Origin: Hyposmocoma kahamanoa
Lineage: Eukaryota; Arthropoda; Insecta; Lepidoptera; Cosmopterigidae
DNA: 64,000 bases
Assembly (NCBI RefSeq): GCF_003589595.1
Contig: NW_020654422.1
Span: 16,086,368-16,150,367 of the forward strand
Reading direction: 5' to 3'
Of the stretch, positions 11,958 to 22,759 are shown piece after piece. Position 1 is the first letter of the stretch. Each line of letters opens with the position of its first letter. Below the pieces are notes generated by a model. It saw only the letters and a list, made by a program, of their open reading frames with translations. It made no database searches and was not told the DNA's origin. The translations under genes and the position numbers were made by a program.

Positions 11958-13395
11958 CTGAAACAAATTCAAACAACACTCGGGTCAAGATCACGTCAGG
12001 TTTGGCACTTACACTCAAAGGTACGGCGGTGGGATATCACCCTTGTCTTGTCGATATTCCCTTTAAGCGTACTAAGCGCTTTTATTAAGCGCACAGCCCT
12101 GGAATGAAATTTTTCCGAGCACATACAACACAAAATGTCTAAGGTGCGACGGAATAGGTTTTTCTCGGCGAACTCGTTCAATCGTAGATCGCATCATTGC
12201 CTCTGGACTACGTAGTGTTCAACAGCAACACCATTTACTTTAATAAAAAAGAACTTGAAATTAAGTTTATGCCACTCGCAAAAGTGTCCGACCGTACAAA
12301 ACAGGTTTAGGCTCTATGCCGCTGGTATCGTCTTTCCGAATAATTTTTCGTTTTATGTGGTAGAAAATACCAAATGAAATAAAATAATGCCATTTCTAAT
12401 TTACAGTTTCAATATTGCATTAATTACGTGCCTACTTATTTCATAGAACCAAAATCTATATTTCACAGTTAAGCAAACAACACTTGAAATCGCGGATCTC
12501 ACATAACTTATTTATATTGTAATCGGTTTTTGAAACGAATGGAAAGTACAGAGCGCTAACACTACGTATAACCTAAAGCTAGACAGTTCTTATATATATT
12601 TAGGAAAATAGAGAAATATAGGGGAAATAAAATGTTTATTTCCATATCTACGGATGAACTACTAGCTTCGTTAGTTTCCAATATAACAAGTAAATACTTG
12701 TTACACAATCTTCTCCTGGGCATTATGTGTAGATGCACATAATGTTGTATCGCAGATGCCATGGACGATATACATTTCTCCCGGACCGGGAATCGAACCC
12801 GGGACTTCTGCGTGGCAGACCAGCACGGCAACTATTCAGCCACGGAGTTAAATAGCTAAACAATCTCGCTTTCCTTTCTACGAGAACTTACAACTATATA
12901 TTAAGAATCTCAACAGAAACTAAAAGGCTGGAAAGGCCAATTAATTACGCCTCTAAGTAGGGCCAAATCAATTAGGCCTTTAATTAATGGCTGTGTAAAC
13001 GTAGGTTGTAGCTTGTAGTTGGAGAGGTCCAGCCATTATTTTGTATTACTTGACCCACTCTTATTTAATCTAAGTGTTTATTATTGTTTTCGTTGATAAT
13101 ACTAAAAATGTATAATGGAAACATTACGAGAGGTACCTACGTAATAATTGTGTTCGCGGCAAATTCTAGAACACCCACTTACTCATTAAACAATTCGATC
13201 AAAAAGCAGCACATGAATGACCTTTTGATTGTAGCGTAGAAATAACTAATAGAATTAATAGACTAATAGACAAACTTACATAGAAAAGTACGATTAATAA
13301 GGTAAATTAAAAATAAAGTAAACCAATAAACTGTTTCATGTATACCATTTATTGAATCGCAGTGACATATGGCACACTCTCGATTGCCATGAATT
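11958..13395. other. Upstream intron or 5' region of the tetraspanin
   Basis: The exon carrying the tetraspanin ATG has a CAG acceptor at 11958-11960, so a non-coding 5' exon should lie further right. I could not place it. At 12757-12848 is a minus-strand fragment of the tRNA-derived SINE family S1, including its B box GGGTTCGATTCCC. The rest is AT-rich without recognisable features. Confidence 0.5.
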
Positions 13396-13403
13396 ATCTA
13401 AAC

Positions 13404-13673
13404 CATAGGTTCCCAAACTTTTTGGCTCACCGCCCATTTAGGCAAGATAAAAAAATTTCAACACCCACCATCACAAAAAACAATTAACTTAATACAAAAA
13501 TCACAAGGAAAAAAGTATATAAATATATGTTGTGTAGTTTATACATAGAATATAGATAATATAGGTTTTTTTTAATGCACCTCCTGGACAGCATCGACTT
13601 GTTTCCGAGACCCCTAACCTAAGATTCTTCAGCACCCATTGGGGTGCGATAGGGACCACTTTGGGAAACTATG
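13404..13673. mobile_element. hAT-type MITE M2, copy 1
   Basis: The ends are CATAGGTTCCCAAACTTT and the inverse of GTTTCCCAAAG, with a perfect 8-bp target duplication ATCTAAAC at 13396-13403 and 13674-13681. An 8-bp duplication plus TIRs of this kind is the hallmark of hAT elements. It is 270 bp with no coding capacity. A second copy lies at 47877-48172. Confidence 0.85.
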
Positions 13674-14592
13674 ATCTAAACAATTACATAATAATCAAAG
13701 TTGTTTGGCATTGTCCTTTCCTTAAAGAGGTTTTATCGAAACTTGTGAATGGGGACACGAGTTCAAAAATTACTTGTTAAAACTAAGATCGTTGCTTCCA
13801 CCATCTAAGTGAGAACATCTTGTACTTGAAAATCCTTCCTAATGGTTCCAACTAGTGGAACGAACAGTCCGAATGGAATTATTAAAATCATTTATATAAA
13901 AATGTCTCACCTCCAATAAGTAGGTTTCTTTTTTTCAGTCGGTTCTTTTGTATTTGATGTTTTATTCAGAATTTTCAAAGTTTTCTTCATTTTAACACTC
14001 GTATTTTAAAATAATTGTAATTAATTAAATTCATAAAAAATTCTATTTGTTTAATTATCGTCAATGCTTAAACAATTATCGTCAACTTTTTGATGGCACT
14101 TGTGGTGTCTTTCTTTTATTATAAACTACCCACAAAGATGATATTGAAATTTCAAAACTAAGTATACCTACTTTGGTATAGAAAAAAAAACGCCGTCTAC
14201 CTCCAATAAATTAAACTGGATGATCTTTATAGTAATTAGACAAAGTACAAAACTCAGCTGTAAGTTTTTTTTGTTACATGCAATATAACAGACAGCGCAA
14301 ACTCAATTACTGTAGAAGAACGATTTCGTTACCACGAGTATACACTTATGAACAATAAAGGTAAATACATTAAAATATTTCCGTTCATCCGATCTTCTAC
14401 CGCTTACGCTGTATAATGTGATTAAACTGTATTTCTTGCTTTTCTTAATAACTTCGAGTTTCAATAAGTCAAGGAACATTCCAATTTACATATATGTTGT
14501 GATAAATTTTTGGTGTTGTGGTCACCCAAAAAGGACAAAGAATTGGTATCATCATTTGATCAAAGGCAAAGAATTGGTACCATAGGAATAAA

Positions 14593-15040
14593 ATTATATT
14601 ATATTAAAACCGACCTCAAAAGTTCGTTAATTTTTTTAAACCGGATTCATCCCCTAGTTTGCCACCCTAAGATGTGGAATATTTTCTTCAAATTTAAATG
14701 TGACAAATACCATCACCACTATGCGGAACTTGACATAGGAGATAACCTATCACCTTTAAGACGCTGATTCTTTTTTTGGGTTTAACAATAATTTGATGTC
14801 AATCACTCTTTTATATAAAAAACAATTTATTTCTTTTTTGTTTTTTAACAGACTTCAAAAAAGGAGGAGGTTCTCAATTCAGCTGTACTTTTGAGTGTAT
14901 GTTACGGGATTTGTGAACCGATTGTATTGATTCTTTTTTTGTTGGAAAGAGGTATTGGTCCCATTCAAATTTGAAAAAAACATTCCACCTCTAAGGGTGC
15001 CAAACTAGCGAATGAATCCGGTTTCGCGCAATATCCGGTA
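14593..15040 (+). repeat. Interspersed repeat R3, copy 2
   Basis: The core (14845-15040) matches 895-1255 and, inverted, 53805-54217. The first part (14593-14765) matches the outer part of the 53.8-kb copy (AACCGGATTCATCCCCTAGT). No coding sequence is seen. Confidence 0.6.
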
Positions 15041-15830
15041 ACTGATTGTTAACTTTTTTAACTTTTAGTTTCAGTTTGTATGTACCTACATATAAGCAAA
15101 GTTTGAAGTTGGTTCTTTTTATAACAATTATTAGTAATTATTATCGAGTTCTTACATTCCCCAATTGCTACACGTGGAAAATGAAACTATTTTTTCGGAT
15201 CTAAATCTCGTAGTTTATATTTCTTTATGTGTAGGTACCTTAAAAAAATAAATGAATTACTAATTTGTACAATGAATACTCTGCATAGAAACAAAAAAAC
15301 TAAAGTTTTTTTGCCAAATAAACAACCAAAACATGTGAAAGCGAACATGAACAATTTTTATGTTCGAGTCCAAAATGTGCAATGTTTAAATTTCTTGGAA
15401 GTGGGCATTTCTATGTCACACTGGTATTGATTCGCTACACAAAGGCATGTATTGGAATGTCCACCATACTCCGAAGTTGACAAACGAAGTACAGTCAGTA
15501 TCAAAATGAAACGTTCAAACTTACCAAAAATATAATACCTTCCCATCCCAAGTGGTTAATTACACCTACGTTTCAATGTGTTCAAAATATCTGTAATTCC
15601 ACAAAAATCCACCGTACTCCAATAACTTCAAGATGCACTTAAAAATATAGAATGAAGAATCAACAGTTGTGAGCAACCGGCATACAGTTTGGTCGTGCTG
15701 TTGTTTTCGATGTTCTGCAGTTTCACCTGCTATTTTACAGTTGCACTAAGGATAAAAATATATATAATACAATTTTTTTTATACTTTCCTACCGTTCAAT
15801 ACCGCTACCATGAGTTTATCATGTTAAAAT
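15041..15830. other. Gene-free AT-rich stretch
   Basis: No exon, tRNA-like sequence or clear repeat is seen between the R3 copy and the mariner left end. Confidence 0.45.
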
Positions 15831-17111
15831 GGGGCACACTATGAGTTTCCGGAATGAATAAGAAAAAAATACTATAAATAATCAGAAATTAATTTATTGT
15901 TTCTCAAAATATTCTCCGTTGGCGTTAATGCGCTTTTTCATATGAATGAACTAATTTTGAAAACATTTACGCCACTCCTCCGTGACAATCTCTGAAACAT
16001 ATTTTCCATACTCTTCGACAGCCTCTTCAGGTGATGAAAATCGTTGACTGCGTAACTAGTTCTTAATTTTGGAAATAAATAAAAGTCACTAGGTGCCAGG
16101 TCGGGACTGTACGCGGGATGGCTCATAAGGTCAACGTTTGTCACCTTCATAAATTCATTTGTCTGTCTGGCCGTGTGAGAACTGGCATTATCGCGGTGCA
16201 AGATGATACGACGTTTACGGTTATTTTTACGGCGTTTTTCAATAACTTCCGGCAAACAAATGGTCGTGTACCACTCACTGTTCACGGTACAACGATTCTC
16301 CAAAGCAACAGTAGCCACGTGTCCAGTTTTATTAAAAAAAGAAGCAATCATCCGCTTAGAGGCACTTTGCACGCGCGCCACTTTGGTTGGTTTCGATTCA
16401 TCTCGAAAGACCCATACGCTCGATTGCTGCTTTGTTTTGCGATCGTAACTATAAATCCATGTTTTGTCACTTGTTACGATGTCCCACACCAAATTTGACG
16501 CCCCTTCATAGAATCTGGTAAGCATGGCATTGCACCAAGTGACGCGATCCGTTTTTGAGCCTCAGTCAAACCTTGTGGGATCCACCGCACAGCTTCCTCA
16601 TACCCAAATGTTTGTGTAGTAATGATTGTATTTAACTCATGCCTATGCCTAAAGATGCCTGAATCTCAAGGTATGTGACATACCTGTCTATTTTGATGAC
16701 ACAGCGCACAGCATCGATGTTTTTGTTGTTCACAGCAGTGGACGGGCGACCATCACGTAATTCGTCACTGAGATTAACACGACCGCGTTTGAATTCTGCA
16801 AACCAGCTATAAATAGTCGTCTTGCATTGTGCTTCATCGCCAAAAGCAGTTTGAAGCCGAGGGAAGCTCCGCTGAGCTGTTAAATTACCCTTAAAGTCGT
16901 AGAAAATCATACTAAGAAAATTTTCACTAGTTAAATCCATGGTGATGTAGACAACCAATTTCTAAAATGACGCCACAATGTAAAAATAAGTGACAGTCAG
17001 ATGAAACAAACTGTATTCTACAGCCAAAGGGTTCCATTTTCAAATGTTGTAATTACTTTTTAAATATTGTTTATGTAAATGGCCAGTTCCGGAAACTTAT
17101 AGTGCGCCCTA
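15831..17111 (-). mobile_element. Mariner element, broken transposase, recognisable TIRs
   Basis: The inverted ends are GGGGCACACTATGAGTTTCC (15831-15854) and, at 17088-17111, the inverse of AGGGCGCACTATAAGTTTCC. The minus-strand transposase is in two pieces. 16958-16632 carries the N-terminal DNA-binding half (MDLTSENF...FAEFKRGRVNLSDE). 16525-15938 carries the catalytic domain with TSDKTW, HRDNASSHTA and YSPDLAPSDFYLFP. I count 34 residues between the second and third aspartates, the DD34D spacing of mariners. A stop and frameshifts in the linker (about 16525-16640) make it inactive. Flanking TA is present at the right end. Confidence 0.9.
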
Positions 17112-19430
17112 TATACTACCGCATATGGCTTTGGTTGATTCCGCATAACAGTGAAAGTGTTGAATCAATAACTTTGTAAAAAAATATGTATTAAAATTGA
17201 GGATGGAATGGAGGATGATTACTATACGGTGTAAAAACACGATTCCTAAAACTTTTCACGATATAAAAAAAAACTCAAACTCACCTCAAAATTCAACAAG
17301 AAAACCGCTGTATACAATAGGTACTTTACATGTACTAATGATTTTATTTATATCAACTGAACGAAATAAAACACGTATACTATACGAGATTCAGATGGCC
17401 TTGAATTTCGTTTGTAAAAAATGAATTCTGAAATAAAGCCACTGTGCCAGCCGCTCCACCCAAGCAAAATGAATCGTATTAGTACGGGAAAAATGTGAAT
17501 TAGAGCTGAGGTAGTATAGACTCCTGGAGGCCGCGTAAGTTATTTGACAATTTTTGTATGGTAAATTGTACAGTCTTCCGACTACTACTAAAACTATAAT
17601 TTTCAATACAGACTATTGACACTGTAAACTTATTGCAATGTAAAATATTTGATAACTTTGTATAGCAAATTGCGCTCTAGCTCTGAACTAGCGCTCACAA
17701 GAAGAACGAACATTTTGCACACAATTTCACGCGGTCGCTAGCTGCAACCATCATCGTCAGTGTAAATTCATGAGAAGTACTGATCAGTTAACAATAACGT
17801 TACCTACTTACTATGTTATATGACTATTCGATTTCGTACATTGTGTAAATAGCTTACTACATTTAATGGCACGTTTTCCAATGTGAAATGATGATGATGA
17901 ATGATGAAATTTCTACAATATTATGTCATTGTTGTAGAATAGAGAAAGTTGTATTTGTTTGTTGTATTTGCGAAAAATTGTTTATCACTTTCGTAATGAT
18001 AGCGTCAAGAGTAGGTACCCCGTGCGTGCAGCTATAGCCACAGAGTACGCGCTTCCATGACATCATTAAATCATTGAGTACAATACTTGCTGTAAGTACA
18101 CCTACCAATAGCAAATAACGATCCAAAAATGTAGATGTAAAATAATACTGAACACCCATTAGAGAAACAGTCGAAGTGTGGCCCTCTGTATGTGTGTCAT
18201 CGACATCGTGCATGTAACAAGAACGTAAGCGTGCCCGTGCGAGGCTAGTATTACGAGACCTGTGCGGACGCTGCTCAAGGTGACGCAGATAAGCAAGGTC
18301 CATCTGATCCCTTCTCTTCTAATTGATCACAGATAGTAAGTGAAAGCTATAATAATAATAAGCTTGGTTTACATTGATCGACATTCTTCTAATCTTATAT
18401 GTACATATAGTAATCAACCAGGCAGACAAACGCACTTACGGTTGTTTATATTTTAAGTGATGTGTCGAATAAGAACTAATCCAAATGTTTTATTTATATT
18501 TCGTGACCAAGTTCATAAATAAATGATCTCCTTGAATTCTTTGATTTACAGTACTATTATCTAAAGGTCTATTTGAAATCATAAGGCCTCTTTGTTGTAG
18601 GTGGACTTGAGGTTGATGAATGAAATCTTACACCAAACATTTTGGCAATACACTCAAACGAGGCTTTACGCGTGATACATTTATAACTAATAAAAACTTT
18701 TCTCAAAGTAAAATTAAGAAAATGAATCGCACTTATTCTCGCAGAGCAACAACAAGTTGTCAAGGCGACCTCGAAGAAATACAAGCCATGCCATACCTAC
18801 CTTTTTGTTTAACGGCGTTTGGCGCGAAATCGGAGTTATTTTACCACGATGAAACGGTTTCACTTTATCATCACTCTTACTTATTACGTCACTAGCAAAT
18901 TGTAGTACGATTCATTCACAGTTAGTAGCTGTTAGTTGTATTTTTTTCGGCTTCAAAGAAGGCAGGTGCAGCGCGCTCGGTGGGACAGTTCGCACTGGCA
19001 TGGCAGGCAGGCTACTTTGTGCCACGCAACGCCCCTCCTTGCACCGCAAGGAAGGCTCCGATTCCACGGGCAGGTACTTTTTGTTTATATGCTTACGATC
19101 TGGGTCAAAAAGGGCGAGACTCGCCTTTAGGTGTTACAAAAACAGTCCTAAAGTTGCACTACAATCAAATTCTTTAAGATGTCACGACTTACCCATTATG
19201 TTTGTGTTTTCCATAACCGGCTTGTTCATATACTACATTTATCAGCACGACGCGCTTCCAAAACTTGTAAGTAAGTTTTGTTTGGTGTAAATAAATTCAT
19301 AGGTGTCGTTGACTCCCGTTTGCATTACAATCACCACCACCTCTTTTCTTGAAACTGATAGATCTTCTGACTATATATTTCTAGTGGCTTGAAATCTATG
19401 ATTTACAAATTATTATTTTATTATTCACGT
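17112..19430. other. Gene-free stretch with a GC-rich patch
   Basis: Mostly AT-rich with no homologous exon. A 378-bp open frame on the minus strand (17926-18303) has no recognisable motif and no clear splice support. At about 18955-19075 a CpG-rich patch stands out; it ends in CAG followed by GTACTT on the plus strand. It could be a 5' exon or promoter of some transcript, or a repeat, and I cannot decide. Confidence 0.4.
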
Positions 19431-19432
19431 CC

Positions 19433-19640
19433 TCTGTGGCCCAATGGTTTATATTGTGGGCGCTGGATGAGGAGTTCCCGAGTTAGATTCCCGGTAGGAC
19501 CAAATAGGAAAATGATCTTTTCTAAATTGTTTCTGGGCTGATTGTTTTGGGAAGTGTCTAGTTTCAGACCAGGCAATTTGTTGTTTGGCACACTATTATT
19601 ACTTTTTGAGTATGTACGCTCTATTTTATGCTATAGCTAG
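19433..19640 (+). repeat. tRNA-derived SINE family S2, copy 1
   Basis: It opens with a tRNA-like head (CCTCTGTGGCCCAATGG, then a degenerate B box TTAGATTCCC) followed by the tail GTTTCAGACCAGGCAATTTG. The tail recurs at 43670-43730. Related minus-strand heads lie at 20985-21198. Confidence 0.65.
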
Positions 19641-20252
19641 CACCGTGTAGTTGGTCTGGGTAACTCACGGCTAGTTACGGAATCTTATTTTTTCTAGCAT
19701 CAGGATAATTCCTGAAACACACCCTATACAATACGGACCCTTCACAAACAAATGGACGCACCTTGCATCATAATTAGCTAATTAAATAACAGTCATCACT
19801 CATGGCCAACCTTCCTGGTATAAACCAAACGAAAAGAACGCAATGTAGCAGTCGCGTAACACCATTTTCATCCACCCTCACTAATAAACAATCCACGCCC
19901 AACTGATGTCATTTTTATAATGAAATTAATTTTCTTGACATGAAAAATTACGTTAACGTAATACACGACACTATCATTTAATTCCACTGTGTCACATGAA
20001 GTAATCTCATGACCAGATTTATGTGATTTTCGTCTCCGACTCAAAATATAAATTTTCTCGTCAAATTGCTGTAGCTAGACGGTGCAATGCTGCGATGCAT
20101 TAAAACAAGCAGTGCAACATAAACCTTATCTTCTACGAGATAAGGTTATGTTTCTGTAAACAAAAAAAGAAAAAACAAAAAGAAGGTGCAGCAAGTAGCG
20201 GCGTGCAGCGCCGAGCTGCGTTTACACCCTTTATAAAATACCTAATATCTCT

Positions 20253-20783
20253 ACCATCAAGTATAATAACCAGACATAGACACGTAATAAGGGCCATCCA
20301 ACCCTGGCAACTCGTCAGACAAATGGGCCTTATATCACTTTTATTTAAATATCAACTCTCGTTTGCACTGAAATCACAAATTAGGAAGCTGAAATAGTAC
20401 TGCGCCAAAAACTGACCTGCGTGTACGTCTCCGTATATTCCAAAAATATTCTGTCTTTATTGTAATAAAGATAATATCTCTAACTATGGGGCGCTGTACC
20501 ATTCGATGGTGTGGGAAAAACAGCAAAACATCTAGGTAATTACAAAACAAACGGAATCACGTTTAATCGGTAATTTAATATTAAATATGTAATTTTTCAA
20601 TTTTCGTCCATTATAGCAAGCTCAAGTTAAACTGGTCGAATTGAAGTCAAACAATTGACGACACCCGTCAACTGTCTGGAATTCAGGGTGACCAATCGGA
20701 GCGCAGTTGTCAGAATTTGGCAGAATAGTTTTCAAACAAATTAAATAACATTTCGTCTCTATTTCTGGTTATGTACTCGATGT
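20253..20783. mobile_element. MITE family M1, copy 2 (inverted)
   Basis: The inverted ends (20253-20290 and 20749-20783) match those of 3932-4733, e.g. TTTCGTCTCTATTTCTGGTT at the right. Most of the interior aligns with that copy in reverse complement but lacks both the tandem duplication and the ~95-bp inserted module. It is thus closer to the ancestral form. Nonautonomous. Confidence 0.75.
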
Positions 20784-20984
20784 TCTTTACTAACTATGCC
20801 TACATTTCTTCTAACAAAAGTGTAAAGTTGATTCTCTCGTAGGCAGCTTGTGTCGCAGCGTGTGGGCAATGTAAAGTGTAACTTAGATTTTGGGTGTTCT
20901 ATTGTCAGAAAACCACTCAAACTAGGGAACTCGCTGTATCCACTGTGAGTACCAGAGCAACGGAATCCAATCGGCTACTACCCG

Positions 20985-21198
20985 AAACACACAGATCATA
21001 ATAAATTTAGAGAAGTTCATTTCCCAAATTGGTTCTACTGGGAATGGAACCCGGGACCAAGAGAAACAGAATTCACTCCAGAGCACTATCCAGAAAACCA
21101 TTTTCAAAGTTCATTCCCAAATTGGTCCTATCGGGAGTCGAACTCGAACCCTTTTTAGCCAGCGCTCACGGTGCAAACCGTTGAGCCACCGAGATCAT
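20985..21198 (-). repeat. SINE S2 heads, two partial tandem copies
   Basis: Two minus-strand tRNA-like heads follow each other: the segment TTCATTTCCCAAATTGGTTC recurs about 105 bases on as TTCATTCCCAAATTGGTCC. Box-B-like sequence and the terminal CGGTGGCTCAACGG box A lie at 21120-21198. Confidence 0.55.
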
Positions 21199-21366
21199 CC
21201 TATTTGTACTATTATTTAATATTTGCATGTCAAATCTACAAATAGCTAAATACCACCAATCAATCATATTTCGTAGATTCCCCTGAGAAGAAATAATAAC
21301 TTTATTTATTATTTGCATTTTTGCTTTTTACAAGTTCACACTACGTAGCTTTATGTCGCACAGAAA

Positions 21367-21437
21367 AATATAATCCACATCCTCTCCAATTCTTCTAACT
21401 CTAAATTACAAGAATTGGAGAGGGTGTGGGTTATATT
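21367..21437. ncRNA. Near-perfect 71-nt hairpin, possible small-RNA precursor
   Basis: Bases 21367-21394 pair with 21410-21437 in 28 continuous pairs, 26 Watson-Crick and two G-U (if the plus strand is transcribed), around a 15-nt loop. Size and shape would fit a pre-miRNA. The lack of bulges and the repeat-rich setting also fit a small MITE relic or a siRNA-type hairpin. Expression is unknown and I recognise no known miRNA. Confidence 0.35.
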
Positions 21438-21993
21438 ATCCTGTATCTAAACGAGCAATAAACGTCTTTGACGTAACTCCACTTATGCCATTCTTCCATG
21501 AGGTGTGCGAAGTTAAACTTTGCATTACGTGGCGTCACAAGCTGGCGACGACGACAGGATGCGCCACGAGTGGACGAGCTGCGCTTAGCTCTTTTGTTAT
21601 AAGAAAGTATACTTCATTTAGTAGAGAATATATTATTATTCTATTATATGACATTTTATAAAGTGCGCTCGCTGCAACTCGACGCCCCGCCCGCCACCGC
21701 TTGCTGCATTTTCTTTCTACTTTTATTTTTAAAAATGTAACCTTATCTTGTAGAATATAGATTGTGTTGCATTGTTCGTTTTAATACCTCGCAGCATCCC
21801 GTCGCCTGATTGCGGCAATTCAAGGCGACCCTCTTCTCTCCGTCGACTTGGACTACCAAAAAAAGATTTTAATTTTTTCATTTTACTGTTTCATTTCATA
21901 TGCTTGGGGAAAAGTTTAGCAGTGAAAAAAATAACAACTCTCACTCTCGATTTGCATATAGAGTGAGTTTAGTAACTTTGATCTTCCTCCACA
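21438..21993. other. Gene-free stretch with moderately GC-rich patches
   Basis: Patches at 21536-21600 and 21661-21710 are GC-rich relative to surroundings, without an open frame that I trust. They could be a promoter area. No other feature is seen. Confidence 0.35.
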
Positions 21994-21996
21994 TTA

Positions 21997-22166
21997 GGCT
22001 CAATTTTACATTGCGGCGGAACGGAATGGTGATCGCTGGAATGCTCGAGTATTCGCGGGAATGCTCGAGCATTCTCGAGCATGCGCGAGAATGCTGCGGA
22101 AACCCCGTGACGGGATTTTTGGATCTAGTTTGTACGTTATACATACGCCGCAATATAAATTGAGCC
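21997..22166. mobile_element. PIF/Harbinger-like MITE
   Basis: 170 bp with inverted ends GGCTCAATTTTACATTGCGG and the inverse at 22145-22166, flanked by TTA on both sides (21994-21996, 22167-22169). A 3-bp TWA target duplication plus TIRs starting GG is the PIF/Harbinger pattern. The interior has short CTCGAGCATTC-type palindromes. No coding sequence. Confidence 0.78.
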
Positions 22167-22354
22167 TTATGTGCTTCGGCCTGTACGTAATGATGACGTA
22201 GGATTTACTGTTACCGGGTCAGGATATACAATACAGGGAGACGCTGCTGGCAATCTCCTCGATTCATCCCTTCATCAATTTCAATACGAATAATGGCAGT
22301 AACTAGACACTTTTAAGTTAGACTTGTCAGCACGCTACATCACTGCACCCATAC

Positions 22355-22751
22355 CAGGGTTGTTGCGAATTACTGCATGAATTAAGACATCCGCATCCGC
22401 GTTCATCGATGCTGATATTCAACGTGATATGACCCAAAACGCATGCACAATTTACAACCTTCCAGAAACAGGTTGTTAGCCGAAAATGCTGCGCAGCTGA
22501 GCTCATGTGTTGTTTTTAGAGTAGAACTTTGATAAAACTCCACAACGACTAAGCTAGGCAGATTGATTCCTTTGTTCATATTACAAATATCACAAAATCA
22601 TTGAAATAATATTTTATTACAATACCAAAAACATAGAAAGCTTTTTCATGTAGATAAGATTTAGTGAGGATGTATATTTTTCGTTGTTTTTTTAAATAAA
22701 TAATATCAGCATCCGCTGATGTGTGATAAAAGTGCATCAGCAACAACCCTG
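22355..22751. mobile_element. hAT-like nonautonomous element
   Basis: It starts CAGGGTTGTTGC and ends with its inverse GCAACAACCCTG. The 8-bp flanks are ACCCATAC (22347-22354) and ATCCATAC (22752-22759), one mismatch. This fits hAT integration. 397 bp, no transposase. A diverged longer copy lies at 2800-3324. Confidence 0.82.
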
Positions 22752-22759
22752 ATCCATAC

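Noticed and set aside
17926..18303. 125-codon open frame on the minus strand
   Set aside because: No recognisable domain, odd composition, no splice partners, and repeat-rich surroundings.
18936..19290. Three overlapping short plus-strand frames
   Set aside because: All three frames are open because of local composition; none looks like a known protein or has a consistent gene structure.
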